DNA of 64,000 bases from Vesta saturnalis. Its lineage: Eukaryota > Arthropoda > Insecta > Coleoptera > Lampyridae. Under the pieces are notes generated by a model that was not told the origin of the DNA, ran no database searches, and saw nothing but the letters and a program-made list of their open reading frames with translations. A program made the translations under genes and the position numbers. The stretch covers positions 410,001 through 474,000 of the forward strand of contig JARFJB010001495.1 in the NCBI GenBank assembly GCA_036346205.1, read 5' to 3'. The first letter of the stretch is position 1, and every line of letters starts with the position of its first letter. Positions 23,341-35,339 of the stretch are shown here, in pieces.

Positions 23341-25039
23341 AGTTGAATTCTAAATTATCTTTCTACATATCAGTTCTGTAGTTTTGTGTTTCGACTTGAC
23401 CAAACACACAATGTGTATAAAAAGCAGCAATTGGAATTAATTATCTATAGTGGGCTAGATCTCAATATTATTAAATAAAATAAATTACTTTATCGGAATT
23501 TGTAGATTGATAGATGTAATTCCAGCTAATAACGTGTATTAAATGGCAATACTTTAATTTGCTACAGAAAATTACTGTTCGTAGTAATTTAATTAAATTT
23601 AGATCAATACCTTTTAAATCAATGAAGTGCGTGAAAACGGCAGCGCCAATTACACAGCTCCATCTCAGATTAAGGAGAAAAGTGTATAAATAATCTTACA
23701 CATTAATTGCTAATTACATTATGGTATAATTTAAATTCTCATATAAAACTATTCTCTTAAGTTGACGTAGATAGTACTTCCTTAATAGAAAGGCTTTTAA
23801 ACCTCACTCAAATAAGATCACATAACTTGAAATCCACACAAAATCTTCATTAATGTTTTAACAGATCGTTTTAGTGTTAAAACTTCAGATTTGAGGTTGA
23901 TTGATAAAGCGGTTTACTTTGAAGTATACTTTACTTCATAAATACATATTTGTAAAACAAGATATTTAGTACATTTATAAATTATTTATAAAATGTACGT
24001 TTTATACAGACATTTCAATTAAATTAAATTGAATTCTTTTAAATCTGTTTAATTTTATGTGAAAGTCGTGAAAGGAGAAATATGTTAGGAATTTGTTGTA
24101 TTTTAATGTAAATCTTTTAATTAGTGTCGTCATGTATACGGCTAGTACATATGTGTATTATGTAACGTACGTCGCACTCATAGTACTAAATTCTACAGAG
24201 TGCTGCTTTATACACCCAATTTTTTGATGACATTTGATATATGAGCACAATTATAGATAATATAACTAAGGATAGAGTGAAACTTTACTAATAAGCAAGA
24301 TTTGCAATGCATTAGCTTAAAAATTGGGACGAACATCCATCCGTTAAGTATCCAAGTTATCTTCATACATTATTGTCTCCCTTGTCTACACGCAAATCTG
24401 ACAAATAGGTAGTTGCTTCTACCTTAGGAACAATGTGATTAGATTTATATTTTGCATTAACCGTTATTGTAAGGAATATGTACTATTCTCGCCAGATAAG
24501 AATCGCCTTACGTCATTAGTTTAGGAATCTAGCTATTCAAATTGTGTATACTGCGATCTCATACCAAAGCGTCTTTAAAAAAAGGATAGTAACATCCTGG
24601 AAGTGCATTTGACATAATCGACATATGTCATTGGATAGTTTCATGTAATGAAACGAGAAATAAAATATTTGTTGGTATTGATTAATATGCATTTTAATTC
24701 TAATTTGTCTAACGACGTAATTTTAGCACCTAACCTCCTCGTCTCCGTTTACTCATCGTACTCTTTCTTTTTTCCACTTTTAGTACATTTTCTTCATTCA
24801 ACACATTTTCACAATAGTTCTTTTCAGAACTTAACAACAGTTCTTTTCAGAACTGTTTGTTTGTGACTTTACCTTTATCATTTCAAATAGGTATCTTTGC
24901 GTGTAGCAGTAATGACTGCATACACGAGAGCAGCAGTTTGTGTTTAATTTTGAAAGGGAGAAAAAAAAATGGAGGTCGCTTAATATTACTATCTTGCATT
25001 TAAGAGGTAGATAATATTTATTTTTATTCCACTATTGTA
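23341..25039. other. AT-rich intergenic DNA, no feature seen
   Basis: No repeat pair or protein motif that I can support. The frame at 24648-24866 is not recognised. Confidence 0.5.
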
Positions 25040-26121
25040 ATCGCAACATTTCAGCGTGTGGCAAATGCTCTGGGTATATCTGTGGCCACAGTGAAGAACA
25101 CAAGTCACGCAGTAGGTTGAATCCAATTTTATCCAGTCCAAGTACACAACGACCTCATAAAAGAACCAAATCGAACGATCTGCCAGAAACACCCAACATG
25201 TGCATTAGGAATACATACATACAATCTAATAACGTATACATATTCCCACATCTGAAATGCTTTTATTTACAGAAAAGCATGTCACAGTTGCAGCTTTAAA
25301 TGCTGAACTCCATGATAGTCATGTTTTATGAAGTGATATAAGTTTAAAACGTGCATTACACACATTAGGATTCAAGTTCAAAAAAGACTCTAATCGTAAC
25401 CTTTCTTTGGAAAAACAAAATATAGCACAATTGCGAATTAATTTTCTCAAACGATGCATTCAAGAGATCAATTCACCTAGTCTAATAGTATAATTTATAA
25501 TTTATGGATGAAACATGGATCTACTCAAAAGGAAATCCAGGTAGGTCGTGGCAAGATGAAGACGTAAAGAGTGTACGGAAACCTCAGGGCTATGATGGTA
25601 AACGCTTAACTGTTATTCATGCAGGTTGTACCACATGATTTATAGAAAATGCATCCCTATTATTTGCTTCAAAATCATTAAAAGAAGATTATCATGGTGA
25701 AATGAATGGAGATATGTTTAAAAAATGTCTTATTGAGCATTTGTTGCATAATTGAGAAGAGCCTACATTAAACATTATGGACAATGCACCGTACTACACA
25801 ATGTTACTCGAGAAGGTACCAACATCATCCTGGACAAAGTCTAACATGCTTTCTTGGTTAATACAAAAAAATATCAGTTATGAACCCATAATATTTAAAA
25901 CTGAACTTTATTCACTAATTAAATCTAGGCAAATAGAGAAAAGGTGTGAGGTAGATGGAATAATTAGAAGCTATGTATATGAAGTGTTACGATTGCCACC
26001 GTATCATTATGATTTTATAAAGCAGTGGTGCAAACGTGAAGAAATGTTGGACATTACAGTTGATGAGGTGGTGATTAATGTGAGGAATTATTTTGAACTT
26101 TCTGATACGGATAGTGACTAA
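25040..26121 (+). pseudogene. Tc1/IS630-type transposase (insect DDE_3 family), E region deleted
   Basis: Same family as 17100-18005. The N-terminal helix-turn-helix FQRVANALGISVATVKN starts near 25048. STQRPHKRTKSNDLPET then runs into a probable intron ending at TTTACAG (about 25273). Next come HVTVAALNAELHDSHVL, LKRALHTLGFKFKKDSNRN, the first Asp in DETWIYSKGNPGRSWQDED (about 25506), LTVIHAGCTT and the second Asp in IMDNAPYYTM (25777). The frame 25777-26121 runs on to LRLPPYHYDFIKQWCKREEM. In the family, 'LPPYHC.FNAIEL' at this point carries the third acidic residue, and here about 60 residues are missing. The acidic tail ELSDTDSD precedes the stop. Stops at 25328, 25490, 25637 and 25753 confirm decay. 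Confidence 0.87.
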
Positions 26122-26640
26122 AAATTTGGTACTTTAAGTTGATTGTTACAACATAATAATTTAGGCAATTGAAAATGATGTGTTCATTTTTGTAATAAAT
26201 TATTCTGTGCATATATGAACTTGAAATAAGTTACATTTAAATATGTCAAGGCATTAAATTTCATTTTAATTATTTATTTGGCATAATACAGGTATGGTTT
26301 GTTTGATGACTATTTAATAAGGGCTGTAACAATGGTAACTGTTCTAAGATCTACTCAAACACACCTTCTAGTTCTGTGGTCACATGAAATAAAGTTACGA
26401 TTTCATAACACACAGATATATAATACTAAAAAACTAATCTTAAAAATTAGATATACCACATTTAGAAATTTATTTCTAATTTCACATATCTCCAGAGCAA
26501 CAAAAACATGTCGACACTACCATATTGTACAGTATTTATTATGGGGAAAATTTATGTATTATGTTAATGTTCTAGTGCTTAACATTTATTTATGTCATAA
26601 GCAAATCTTATACCCAGTATACTATATATAATAATATAAA
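26122..26640. other. AT-rich spacer, no feature seen
   Basis: The plus-strand frame at 26299-26631 is rich in hydrophobic and basic residues, as expected of AT-rich DNA, and matches nothing known. It lies between two dead transposases of opposite orientation. Confidence 0.4.
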
Positions 26641-26642
26641 CT

Positions 26643-27650
26643 TTATTTAGCTAAAACATTCTTCAGCATTTGAGGACTAATACTAGCAAACGCTTCGAGA
26701 ACTAATCTTTGTAAAATTTCTTCGTTTTCAATATCGTTTCCATAAATGTAATTTTTAATGTATCCCCAAAGAAAAAAGTCCAAAGGTGTTATGTCTGGAG
26801 AACGGGCTGGCCACAGTATATTTGCATGAGTGCCAATACATCTTTCTGGAAATCTAACTGACAGGTATTCTCTGACAACTCTGGAATGATGTGCTGGTGC
26901 ACCGTCCTGCATAAATCAACAACCTTCAACTTCTTGGAAAGGCAAATCATTCAAAGCTATCTCTAATTCATTTTGGAGTAAAATTTGGTAACGTTCAGAA
27001 TTTAAGGACTCGTGGTAAATGAAAGGACCTATAATTCGAGTACCGAATATAGCAGCCCATATATTAAATCCGAAACGATGTTGGTGTTTGACCGTTTTGT
27101 ACAGACGTGGATTTACTCTTGCCCAATAATGAGCATGTCTACGATTAAAAATTCCATTATTATTAACCATACTTTCATCGAACCATATTGTTTTATTCGG
27201 AAAATATTCATTGTCTTGAGATTGGCGTATATACCATTCGCAAAATATTCTACATCTTTCTGGGTCACCTGGTCGAAGTCCTTGGCAAATTCTAAATTTA
27301 TATGGATGTACTTTCTCCTTCTTGAGAACATAATGAGCTGTGGAATGGGCTATGCCAGTTGGCTCTTCAATTTTCCTAGTAGAAACCTCTGGATTTTCCG
27401 TTATAGCTAATAAAATAGTATTGGATTTTTCTTCATTGCAAGGTTTTACAGGTTTTTTGAACGTACCATATTCTTTTAGACTTTAGACTGCTAATGTGCG
27501 AAAAGTTCTTTTCTGAGGTTGACACCTTTCTGGATATTTGTTTAAATACATTATTTCGGCTTCAGAACAATTACGTTGACACAAAATGTAACACGTCAGT
27601 ATATCGAATTTTTCATTATTTGAAAAATGTACCCCTACCGTATTGTTTTT
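26643..27650 (-). pseudogene. Mariner-like transposase D, broken
   Basis: The minus strand carries a full-length but frame-broken transposase. The N-terminal region (about 27610-27350) contains YLNKYPERCQPQKRTFRTL and GTFKKPVKPCNEEKS, then ITENPEVSTRKIEEPTGIAH. KEKVHPYKF follows at about 27310, with a frame change. The DDE domain has DESMVNNNGIFNRRHAHYWA (first Asp, 27170), FGFNIWAAIFGTRIIGPFIY, a stop at 26913, FMQDGAPAHHSRVVREYL (second Asp) and SPDITPLDFFLWGYIKN (third Asp). It ends LKNVLAK at 26643. All three catalytic Asp codons remain. One or two frameshifts in the middle and one stop inactivate it. Flanking terminal repeats were not found. Confidence 0.9.
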
Positions 27651-29363
27651 AGGTAAACACAAAATGTAATTAACTCAAAGACCACAAAACAATCGTAATA
27701 CGGACAACAAGCCAACTTATTTTTATCAAATGCATCAGTACGACGGAATATATATTTTAAACTGTTTAATTAATAGTATTTTCACTAGATACATACTTGT
27801 GAATTATTTTATTCGCAACAGGCATTAGAAAATGAGAAAACATTATTTTATAATCATTTTACAGTTTTCTAATGTTTCTAGTATTAGTTTTAACTGTACG
27901 TTTGCGATGTTTTACATTGAATACGAATTTTCTCATTCGAAACGTTTCAAAAATATAAAGTGTGATGTATCGTTGAATTCAGAATCAAGGAGAGAATTTA
28001 TATATGGCAAAAATAATTTTTTCGTGTATTTAATAAAATAAAGTTGATGATCGTTGCTAACAAACGAAACGTTGTATCAAAAATTGAATAACAGCATTAA
28101 GTAGAGCTAGAGAAGTGGCAATTAAAATGTACTCTTCTTTTCTTGCCAGCTCTTCAAATAAGATTAGAAAAAAATAAAATGGAAAATCAGAAAATTCAAT
28201 TTTTCAAATGCGTAACTTTTGTTCCATTTAACCGACCTTCCATCTCTTACCGTTTCCGAGATCCCCATAGTGGGCATCCTTATCTTGGATCCTATTATAT
28301 TTGCCTTATTTTCAGTTTAAATCTATTTACATTTATACTACTTTTAAAATCATTTGGTAACATGATATTTTTTTAATGCCTTAAAACATAATGAATTCTT
28401 ATTTTTTAATATTTTGTACGATGCAGTATAAAATTTTGTTTATTCCTAGTATCATACTCGTGCACCTGACCAAAATGCTTGACTATTTCATCAAAATATT
28501 GCGGTATTAAACCACATTTAATTTTATGTATACACAATTTCACGATGGTGTCGATGCTTGTATATTTATTGCACTTTAGTATCACTTACGGTTTTACAAT
28601 ATTTTCAGTCTGTTTATATCACTTTTATTTACCAAATGCAGAATTGTGCCAGCATAATGGAAATGTGGAAGAATTACACAAATATACACTGTCTCTTGTG
28701 ACACTGTTCTGTTGAATATATATGCTCATAAATTATAACCTACAAAAACCATAAATATAAAATATCTGCTAGGGCCCTATTTATTGCTCCCCATGGTCAT
28801 TAATATGTTACCTAATTTTCTTAGGTTTTCATAAAGTAAACGTTGTGTTCTTTTACGGTGTAAATTTTACAATAAACAGTATTTGTAATCATACTTATGA
28901 AAACCTGTAACCGCACTACCGCCATCTCAGAAAAGAGTGATCAATACGGAAATAATTTGAATCTGTTTTTAATATTAACTCGTACTATTGTAAGTGATGA
29001 CGCAGTTTATTCTTTGGTGGTGAGGATAGTACTAATATAGATATGTAAAAATACACGAGTTACCCAAAATCGTGACGACTAAAAATGAAACGTTTACGAA
29101 CGACGGTATCTCGAATTGTTACCGAAACTTTAAATTTAAAGATAAGATTTATCTCTAAAAATAAATATTATTTATGAACATAAATAGTGAAAATTTCATT
29201 TTCCTAAATTTATGTAAGTATTGATTAGGAAACTTTAAATCGACTCAATAGTAATTTATGTTACAAGAGTGTACAGGTACGGACATTTTTATTACATGAC
29301 AGTTATGCCACATAGTCATTCTCGTTAAGGTAAACGGTCAAAAATTTATGTATGAGATTTTTA
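27651..29363. other. AT-rich intergenic DNA, no feature seen
   Basis: Short frames at 27832-28041, 28143-28376 and 28479-28715 are low-complexity products of AT-rich sequence with no recognisable domain. No inverted or direct repeat was noticed. Confidence 0.45.
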
Positions 29364-29840
29364 CAGGGTGTCCCATTAGTATAGGGACACAACTTAACTA
29401 CAACTTCCTTAGGTCAAATGGGATCGATTAAACCAAACATACCTTACTACAAATGTGCTTCCTGGAGGAGTTTTTCTTGAAAACGGTACATTTTGTGGAT
29501 ATGAAATAAGTACATCTTTTTTATGTAAAATTAGTTTCTCCATCATCAACTTTACCCGCAGAAACGAAAGTGTTGATCATAAGAAAAATATGACAGAAAC
29601 ATACGAAAAAAATCTGCCTACAGCGTCCTCTACAATATATAGTATGGCTCATAAACTGATAATATTCAGCCTCCTCCGAAGTAGATGTGTTCCAATTTTC
29701 ATCTTGATACTTGATCACTTTAAAGAGCTGTAACTTCTTCAGGAAGCACATTTGTACTAAGGTATGTTTGGTTTAATCGATCCCATTGGACCTAAGGAAG
29801 CTGTATTTAAACTGTGTCCCTACACATTTGGGACACCCTG
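29364..29840. mobile_element. MITE with CAGGGTGTCCCA termini and TA target
   Basis: The left end CAGGGTGTCCCATTAGTATA is inverted at the right as ACACATTTGGGACACCCTG, with TA on both sides. The arms extend about 110 bases (AACTTCCTTAGGTC...ATACCTTA.TACAAATGTGCTTCCTG). The 477-base unit has no transposase. The overlapping short frames on both strands at about 29455-29751 are not credible genes. Confidence 0.92.
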
Positions 29841-30054
29841 TATAACAGCGTTTGGCGACAAGTGTCGTCCGACACTTCCGCACAATTAAATGTAAACTCT
29901 ACTGAGCTACAAGTCCGACTCACCCGAAATAAATCGCAGTAGTTGACCATGGACTAGCCGTCTACTTTTGCGAGAAATATCACATATTTTCTTGTATTAA
30001 CGATGGGTGATAAGATAATAGATGAAAAGTGAAATTGATTAATTAATTAATATA
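29841..30054. other. Spacer between two mariner-type elements
   Basis: No feature seen. It ends in AATTAATTAATATA next to the following element. Confidence 0.5.
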
Positions 30055-32474
30055 CAGGGTCCTTCATTTCAGCTCCCGCCTTTTGTAGCTTAGTTATTAA
30101 TTAACTTAAAGTTTTAATATTTTGCACACTTTATTTGTTACCTAAGGAGCATTTTAGGAAAATGTGTGGTACAAAAAAGGGTGACGTCATAATGGCATAT
30201 TTTTTTAAACGACACACCTTATATATTTTTTTTATTATAATTGACTTTCATGATTGTCTACATAATCCTAAAATTGTATAGAAATCGGTTGGATAACATT
30301 GACAAAAAAAAATAAAATGTTAAAAAAATCAGCTTTACACCACTGGTTTTAAAAATGGTTAAAAATACAAATAGTGGCTCGTTCTCAGATAATAAGCCAA
30401 GAACACATTAAGTAAGGTTGAACAATCAAGCTGACCAAATTTGCGAAATCTAAATTTTCTGTCAAACTGTTGAGAGTTTAAAGATCCTTTTATTTCTTAT
30501 TTTAAATATAACACCCGGTATAATTTGATGGAATTCGATGCGGATTTAAGAAACAAAACTTTTTTTTAAAATATGTCCCTATCAAAATTCCTAACGCTTA
30601 AAAAGATATACGCCAAAAACTCGTTTTATCAACTATTTCATTAGCAATTTTAATAAAAAAATAAGGTGGCTGTTAAATCATTCTAATGTCATGAGTGCTA
30701 TTTGGACAAGTATTGCATGAAATTTGTTACTGTTGTAAGATCTCGTTTAAAGTGGTTTGCTTGTAATTGTACCTTTTATGATGGATCACTGCAGGGAAGA
30801 ACTTTTGGATATGATTTTCATATTGGGAGACAAGCGTGGTATGCAGAATGTATTGGAGAGATTCACGCAAACGGGAGAAGTAGAATACCTCAAACCAATT
30901 CGAAATAAACGGGTTCGAACAGAAGAAAAGTAATTGGATGTGCTACCACAGGTTACGGAGAATCCGTCCATTAGTCAGAAGGTAGTGGCTGATGCATTGG
31001 ATGTTAGTGAAAGTACTGTTCAACGTGTTTTAGAAGACAATAAATTCCATGCGTATCACATTCCGTTTCACCAAAAACTTTTCCAAGAAGCACAGGATAA
31101 AATAAGGTCCAGTTTTGACTTTTTCGATAAGGTTTTGTTCTCGGATGAGGTCACCTTCCATAAAAACGAATTTGTTAATCGGCATAATTTTCATTACTAC
31201 TTGGACCACAACCCGAGGATATTCAGGCAGTTCGATAGACAACATAGATCGTCTATTAATGTTTGGGGGGAATCATTGGAGGCCATGTCACTGGTCCGCA
31301 CCTTTTCAACGGCCATTTAAACGCGGGCATGTATCTAGACTTTTTACAAAATGAGTTGCCCCGTTTGTGTCAAAATTTACCGATAGAAATAAGAAATACA
31401 ATGTGGATGCAACACGATGGAGCTCCAGCACATTACTCACTGCAAGTGAGGAACCATCTGGATGGAGCCTTTACAAATCGCTGGATAGGAAGAGGAGGGC
31501 CATGTAATTGGCCGCCACGGTCACCGTTAACCATGAAGCTCCAACCACCCCTGAAGACAAGCAACAAAGAATAAAAAATGCATTTCGAAAAATTACATCT
31601 GTTGTATTAAGAAGAGTGGCTAGGTCTTTCAATGCACGTATTCGTTTGTGTTTAGAAGAAAACGGAAGACATATTGAACATAAGTTATAATAAAAAAAAT
31701 AATTTTAGTAATTTTTTCTAAATAAAAATAAATTAAAACAGAGTTTTAAAGTTATTTTAAATTAAAATTGCTACAAATGTCATGCAATACTTGTCAAAAT
31801 AGCCCTCATGACATTAGATTCATTTAACAGCCACCTTAGTTTTTTGTTTTATTAAAATTGCTAATGAAATAGTTGATAAAACGAGTTTTTGGCGTATATC
31901 TTTTAAAGCGTTAGGAATTTTAATAGGGATATATTTTAAAAAAAGTTTTGTTTTTTAATTCCGCATCGAATGTCATCAAATTACACAAGGTGTTATATTT
32001 AAAATAAGAAAGAAAAAGATCTTTAAATTCTCAAAAGTTTGACAGTAAATTTTGAACACCCTGTATAATTTAGACTCCCCAAATTTGGTCAGCTTGATTG
32101 TTAAACCTTAATTAATGTCTTCCTGGCTTATTATCTGAAAACGAGCCACTATTTGTAATTTTAGCCATTTTTAAAACCAGTGGCGTAAAGCTGATCTTTT
32201 TAAATTTTTTTTGTCGATGTTTTCCAACCGATTTATACACAATTTTAGAGTTATGTAGACAATCATGGAAGTCAATTAAATCTGTAAAAAATTTAAGGTA
32301 TGTCCTTTAAAAAAATATACCATTATGGCGTCACACTTTCTTGGACCACCCTGTATAATTAATCACATTTTCCTAAAATGCTCCCTAGGTCACAGATAAA
32401 GTGTGAAAATATTAAAACTTTAAGTTAAATAATAACTAAGCTACAAAAGACAGGAGCTGAAATGAAGGACCCTG
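30055..32474 (+). mobile_element. End-to-end mariner-like element with about 690-base TIRs
   Basis: Left terminus CAGGGTCCTTCATTTCAGCT; right terminus AGCTGAAATGAAGGACCCTG; TA on each side. The inverted repeats are very long: 30055 to about 30735 pairs with about 31770 to 32474, sharing CTCGTTTTATCAACTATTTC and the TTAAATCATTCTAATGTCATGA segment close to the transposase. This leaves about 1 kb for the gene. Such long arms are unusual for mariner relatives, and the element would form a large stem if single-stranded. Confidence 0.93.
30841..31690 (+). pseudogene. Mariner-like transposase of the 30055-32474 element, deleted
   Basis: The frame opens at ATG 30841 (MQNVLERFTQTGEVEYLKPI). A TAA stop at 30931 follows, then LPQVTENPSISQKVVADALD and STVQRVLEDNKFHAYHIPFH, the helix-turn-helix part. 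The first Asp is in LFSDEVTFHKNEFVNRHNFH. A one-base change at about 31270 moves the frame to GIIGGHVTGPHLFNGHLNAG. The second Asp is in MQHDGAPAHYSLQVRNHLDG. The block WIGRGGPCNWPPRSP is then joined abruptly to the C-terminal EAPTTPEDKQQRIKNAF, so the segment carrying the third Asp (SPDLTPLDFFLWG in relatives) has been deleted. The C-terminus ENGRHIEHKL is intact. No intron is present. Confidence 0.9.
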
Positions 32475-32869
32475 TATATTATTATAAACCGGAATTGTGA
32501 GATATTAAAAACAAAGCTTAAATTCATAATTTAAGCAATCCATTTAACAGTGAATTAAAGCACACTGCAAGGAAACAATCAGGACAAACCACAGATAAAC
32601 TATGTATTTCAAAATGGCCTTATTTTAAATCGCTTTTGTTTCCTACAAAGTGGTGTAGTATGTAGATGAGCAGTTGGCAATATTACAAAGGTAACAAAAA
32701 ATCTCAGTTTTATTAAATTTTCTATTTTAAATATATATTTTACAGTTTTCCCCTTGGGGGCTAACAAAACATTCTCGAAACTCTTCTCGAACTTCTTTCT
32801 CATTGTTTCAGTAGTTGTGTTAGTGATTGCAAATTTGCGGCCATATCTTCATGTCTCCAACTTCCTTCT
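32475..32869. other. Spacer, probably 3' flank of Harbinger fragment
   Basis: AT-rich, with short frames on both strands and no recognised domain. It adjoins the minus-strand Harbinger transposase end, so it may be that element's 3' non-coding part. Confidence 0.35.
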
Positions 32870-33470
32870 ATCATTTCGGCAGTTTCGAGGTTGTATCAAA
32901 TGTGCCTTATGGAGCATACATACTAGCAGACGATTTTTTAGTTAATAAATAATTATGGAAATAACAGGCAACCAACGCTATAGAATTGACACGACCTGGA
33001 GCAAGAAGAATGTGTTTCCTAAGTGCTCTAAATACACTAGACGTAACGCCAAAATCATTTTCCACTCTTCTCCTTGATCTAGAAAGTCTGTAGTTGTAAA
33101 TTTTCATTGACCCTTGACTGCTAAATGGATGTGGTTTCATTATATGCGGTTGTAAAGAAAAAGCGTCATCGGCAACGAAAGAAAAGGAATTCGGAATGAT
33201 CTTCCTGTTAGAGGAGACCTTTTTATTTTATTTGCTGCAGCATCGATAAAGTGAGAAACTCCACTAGTTCTGAAAACTTCTCCATCAGATACTCTTCCAT
33301 TGCAGCCTACTGTGGCGATAAGGAATTTACATTCTGCATCATTCTGCCATTAAAACAGTACTATGTTGCCCCTAATAATCAAAACAGTAACTTTTCTGGG
33401 ATGCTTGTATAACAATATGTTTGCCATCGATAGCTCCTTTGGGAAATTCCACTTTAGTTCACATTTATTG
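32870..33470 (-). pseudogene. PIF/Harbinger transposase DDE domain (HARBI1-like), broken
   Basis: The minus strand starts near 33455 with GAIDGKHIVIQAS, the signature first-Asp block of PIF/Harbinger nucleases. QHSTVLMA and FLIATVGCNGRVSDGEVFRT follow across frame changes, then FVADDAFSLQPHIMKP carrying the second acidic region. The ORF 33140-32907 reads YNYRLSRSRRRVENDFGVTS, then SVFRALRKHILL, the conserved block with the terminal Glu, and VACYFHNYLL. It ends at a stop near 32907, with family-like tail sequence beyond. The region before the first Asp is missing, where a mariner-like element begins at 33533. Harbinger transposases work with a Myb/MADF-type accessory protein, and a remnant of one lies at 35340-35752. 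Confidence 0.88.
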
Positions 33471-33532
33471 CTAATTATCTACCATTCTTCTCGTGTAGGT
33501 GTCTACAATATACCATAAATAAAAACTTGTAC

Positions 33533-35290
33533 AGGGTGGCCAACTAAGTATGCGAGGTACTGTATCTGGGAAACTATCCATCGTAGAGGCTTGCGCAAAA
33601 AAAAGCTATGACTAAAACGGCCAATACAAAAACCTGGAAAATATTTTCATGTTTCTGAAATGGACGCTAGGGGGCGTAACTGCAATCTTGAATCTAAAAA
33701 AGTGATGTTTCAGTGAATTCTGCTATATTAACTTAATAAAAAAAAAACTGATCATTGAAGACGAGGATAATCTGAACTTTTTTTGTTTGGCACTTTTTGA
33801 CGTATCTATAAAAATAAAGTGGTGGGGGGTATTCAAAGGTTTCCTTAAATCACCCCCCGTATCTTCGAAACGGCTAATCCGATTTTAACAAACTTGGGCG
33901 CGTTGAAAAGAGCTTTTCTTGGGCTACAAATGTTAAAATAATTGAAGTTTTGTTCGTTTCACATGTCGTCGCTAGAGGGCTTTGTTGGACATTCTGACAG
34001 AAACGGTTAATCTTCGCAAAAAAATTAAATGCATTAGTATGACTTTTGTTCATGAACAAGTAGCTAAATGATACCTAAACAAGCTCGCGAAAACCGCATC
34101 TCGATAACTTGTTCCTAACCTAAAATATCGGCCAACGAAAATTTTATACGAAAATCACTTAAATTTTTATTTTTTTTAACTATATTTTTCTGGAATTGTT
34201 TGTATAATGTAAGTTGTGGCCCTAAAAAGGAGCGATTTAAAGGAGGAAGGTTTTTAATGCCCCGTAAATGCTCGAAATGCTGGCCATCACCCTGTGCATT
34301 GCTGAGGCCTCTTATGGGTAGACAAAACTGCAGCTTCAGTTTCGGCTCTGAATCTAAAAGAGTTTACGCGGCTCGATATCCATATCGGCGTCCTTGCGAT
34401 GTAAGAGTTTTTCCCCGATTAGTGGTGAGCTTACGAGCCAATGGTAGTTTTCGGCCTACGTTTCAACGGCAAAGAATTGGAAGAACACAAAAAATATTAA
34501 CCGTGTACTGGGCTATATTGAAGGAAATCCTCACGTTAGCGCAAGAGCATTATCCAATGAGTTGGGACAACGGTTCAAAATATTTTGAAGGACCATAGGT
34601 AAGTTCTAATGGCCATCAAAATATATAGGTAATCGTTTAAACTTTTTTTAATTACTTTAAGAATGCGCCCATATCATGTCGTTTTGCATCAAGCCTTGAA
34701 AGAGGAAGATTTTGATCGAAGGTTAGACTATTGCCATTGGATGTTAGGCATGATACGTGAAAATAGAGAATTTTTATTTCAAATTCTTTGGACCGATGAA
34801 GCCACCTTCAGTAGTGACGAGAGAGTCAATCTGCACAATATGCATTATTGGTCTGCAGAAAATCCCCATTGGTTGCGTGAAGTTCAGCGCCAAGGACGTT
34901 GGAGTATACTGGGAGGCAGAATTATTGGTCCATATTTTTTCGAGCAACGCCTAAATGGCAATGTATTTCTTGACTTTTTGGCCAATCAATTACCGTTGTT
35001 GTTGGAAGATGTGCCTCTGGAAACAAGGCAAAAATCGTTTTTGCAGTTGGATGGTTGCCCAGCACATTTTGCTATTAATGTGCGAGAGCATATTAATGCA
35101 GTATTTCAACAGCGGTAGATTTGAAGAGGAAGTCTGTTTCCATGGCCTCCGCAATCGCCAGACTTCACTTGCCTCGATTTTTATTTATGGTGGCGCTTAA
35201 AGGACATCGTGTTTTGGACTCAACCTACTACTAGAGAAGATATGAAAAACTGGATTCGTAACGCAATAGTCCCAACTTACCAAACACCCT
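33533..35290 (+). mobile_element. Mariner-like element E, right end unclear
   Basis: The left terminus is TA-CAGGGTGGCCAACTAAGTA, followed by several hundred bases of 5' sequence with no gene. The transposase fragment follows on the same strand. A plausible but decayed right end is CCCAACTTACCAAACACCCT just before 35291. I could not verify the pairing base by base, so the right boundary is tentative. Confidence 0.6.
34330..35285 (+). pseudogene. Mariner-like transposase E with intron, broken
   Basis: Exon 1 (about 34330-34600) encodes the DUF4817-type DNA-binding region: VYAARYPYRRPCDVRVFPRL, LRANGSFRPTFQRQ. After a frame change it reads YIEGNPHVSARALSNEL and ILKDHR-like sequence up to GTAAGT at 34600. 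A short intron ends at TTAAG (34661), splitting an Arg codon. Exon 2 then begins MRPYHVVLHQALKEEDFDRR. The first Asp is in WTDEATFSSDERVNL. A small deletion removes the NVW motif (RWSILGGRIIGP). The second Asp is in LQLDGCPAHFAINVREHI, a stop lies at 35116, and the third Asp sits in SPDFTCLDFYLW. The C-terminus is lost after about 35285. The intron position matches transposase A. Confidence 0.87.
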
Positions 35291-35339
35291 AAATATTTTA
35301 ATTTACTGTTCCAATTATTATTACCATTCATTATCTCTA

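Noticed and set aside
26299..26631. 110-codon plus-strand frame as a possible novel gene
   Set aside because: AT-driven composition, no motif, no homologous copy in the window, and position between dead transposons.
28750..28830. GGGCCCTATTTATTGCTCCCCATGGTC compared with GGGCCCCATGACC at 49630 as paired hAT ends
   Set aside because: Resemblance is limited to a few bases, and no target duplication or transposase lies beside the 28.8-kb site.
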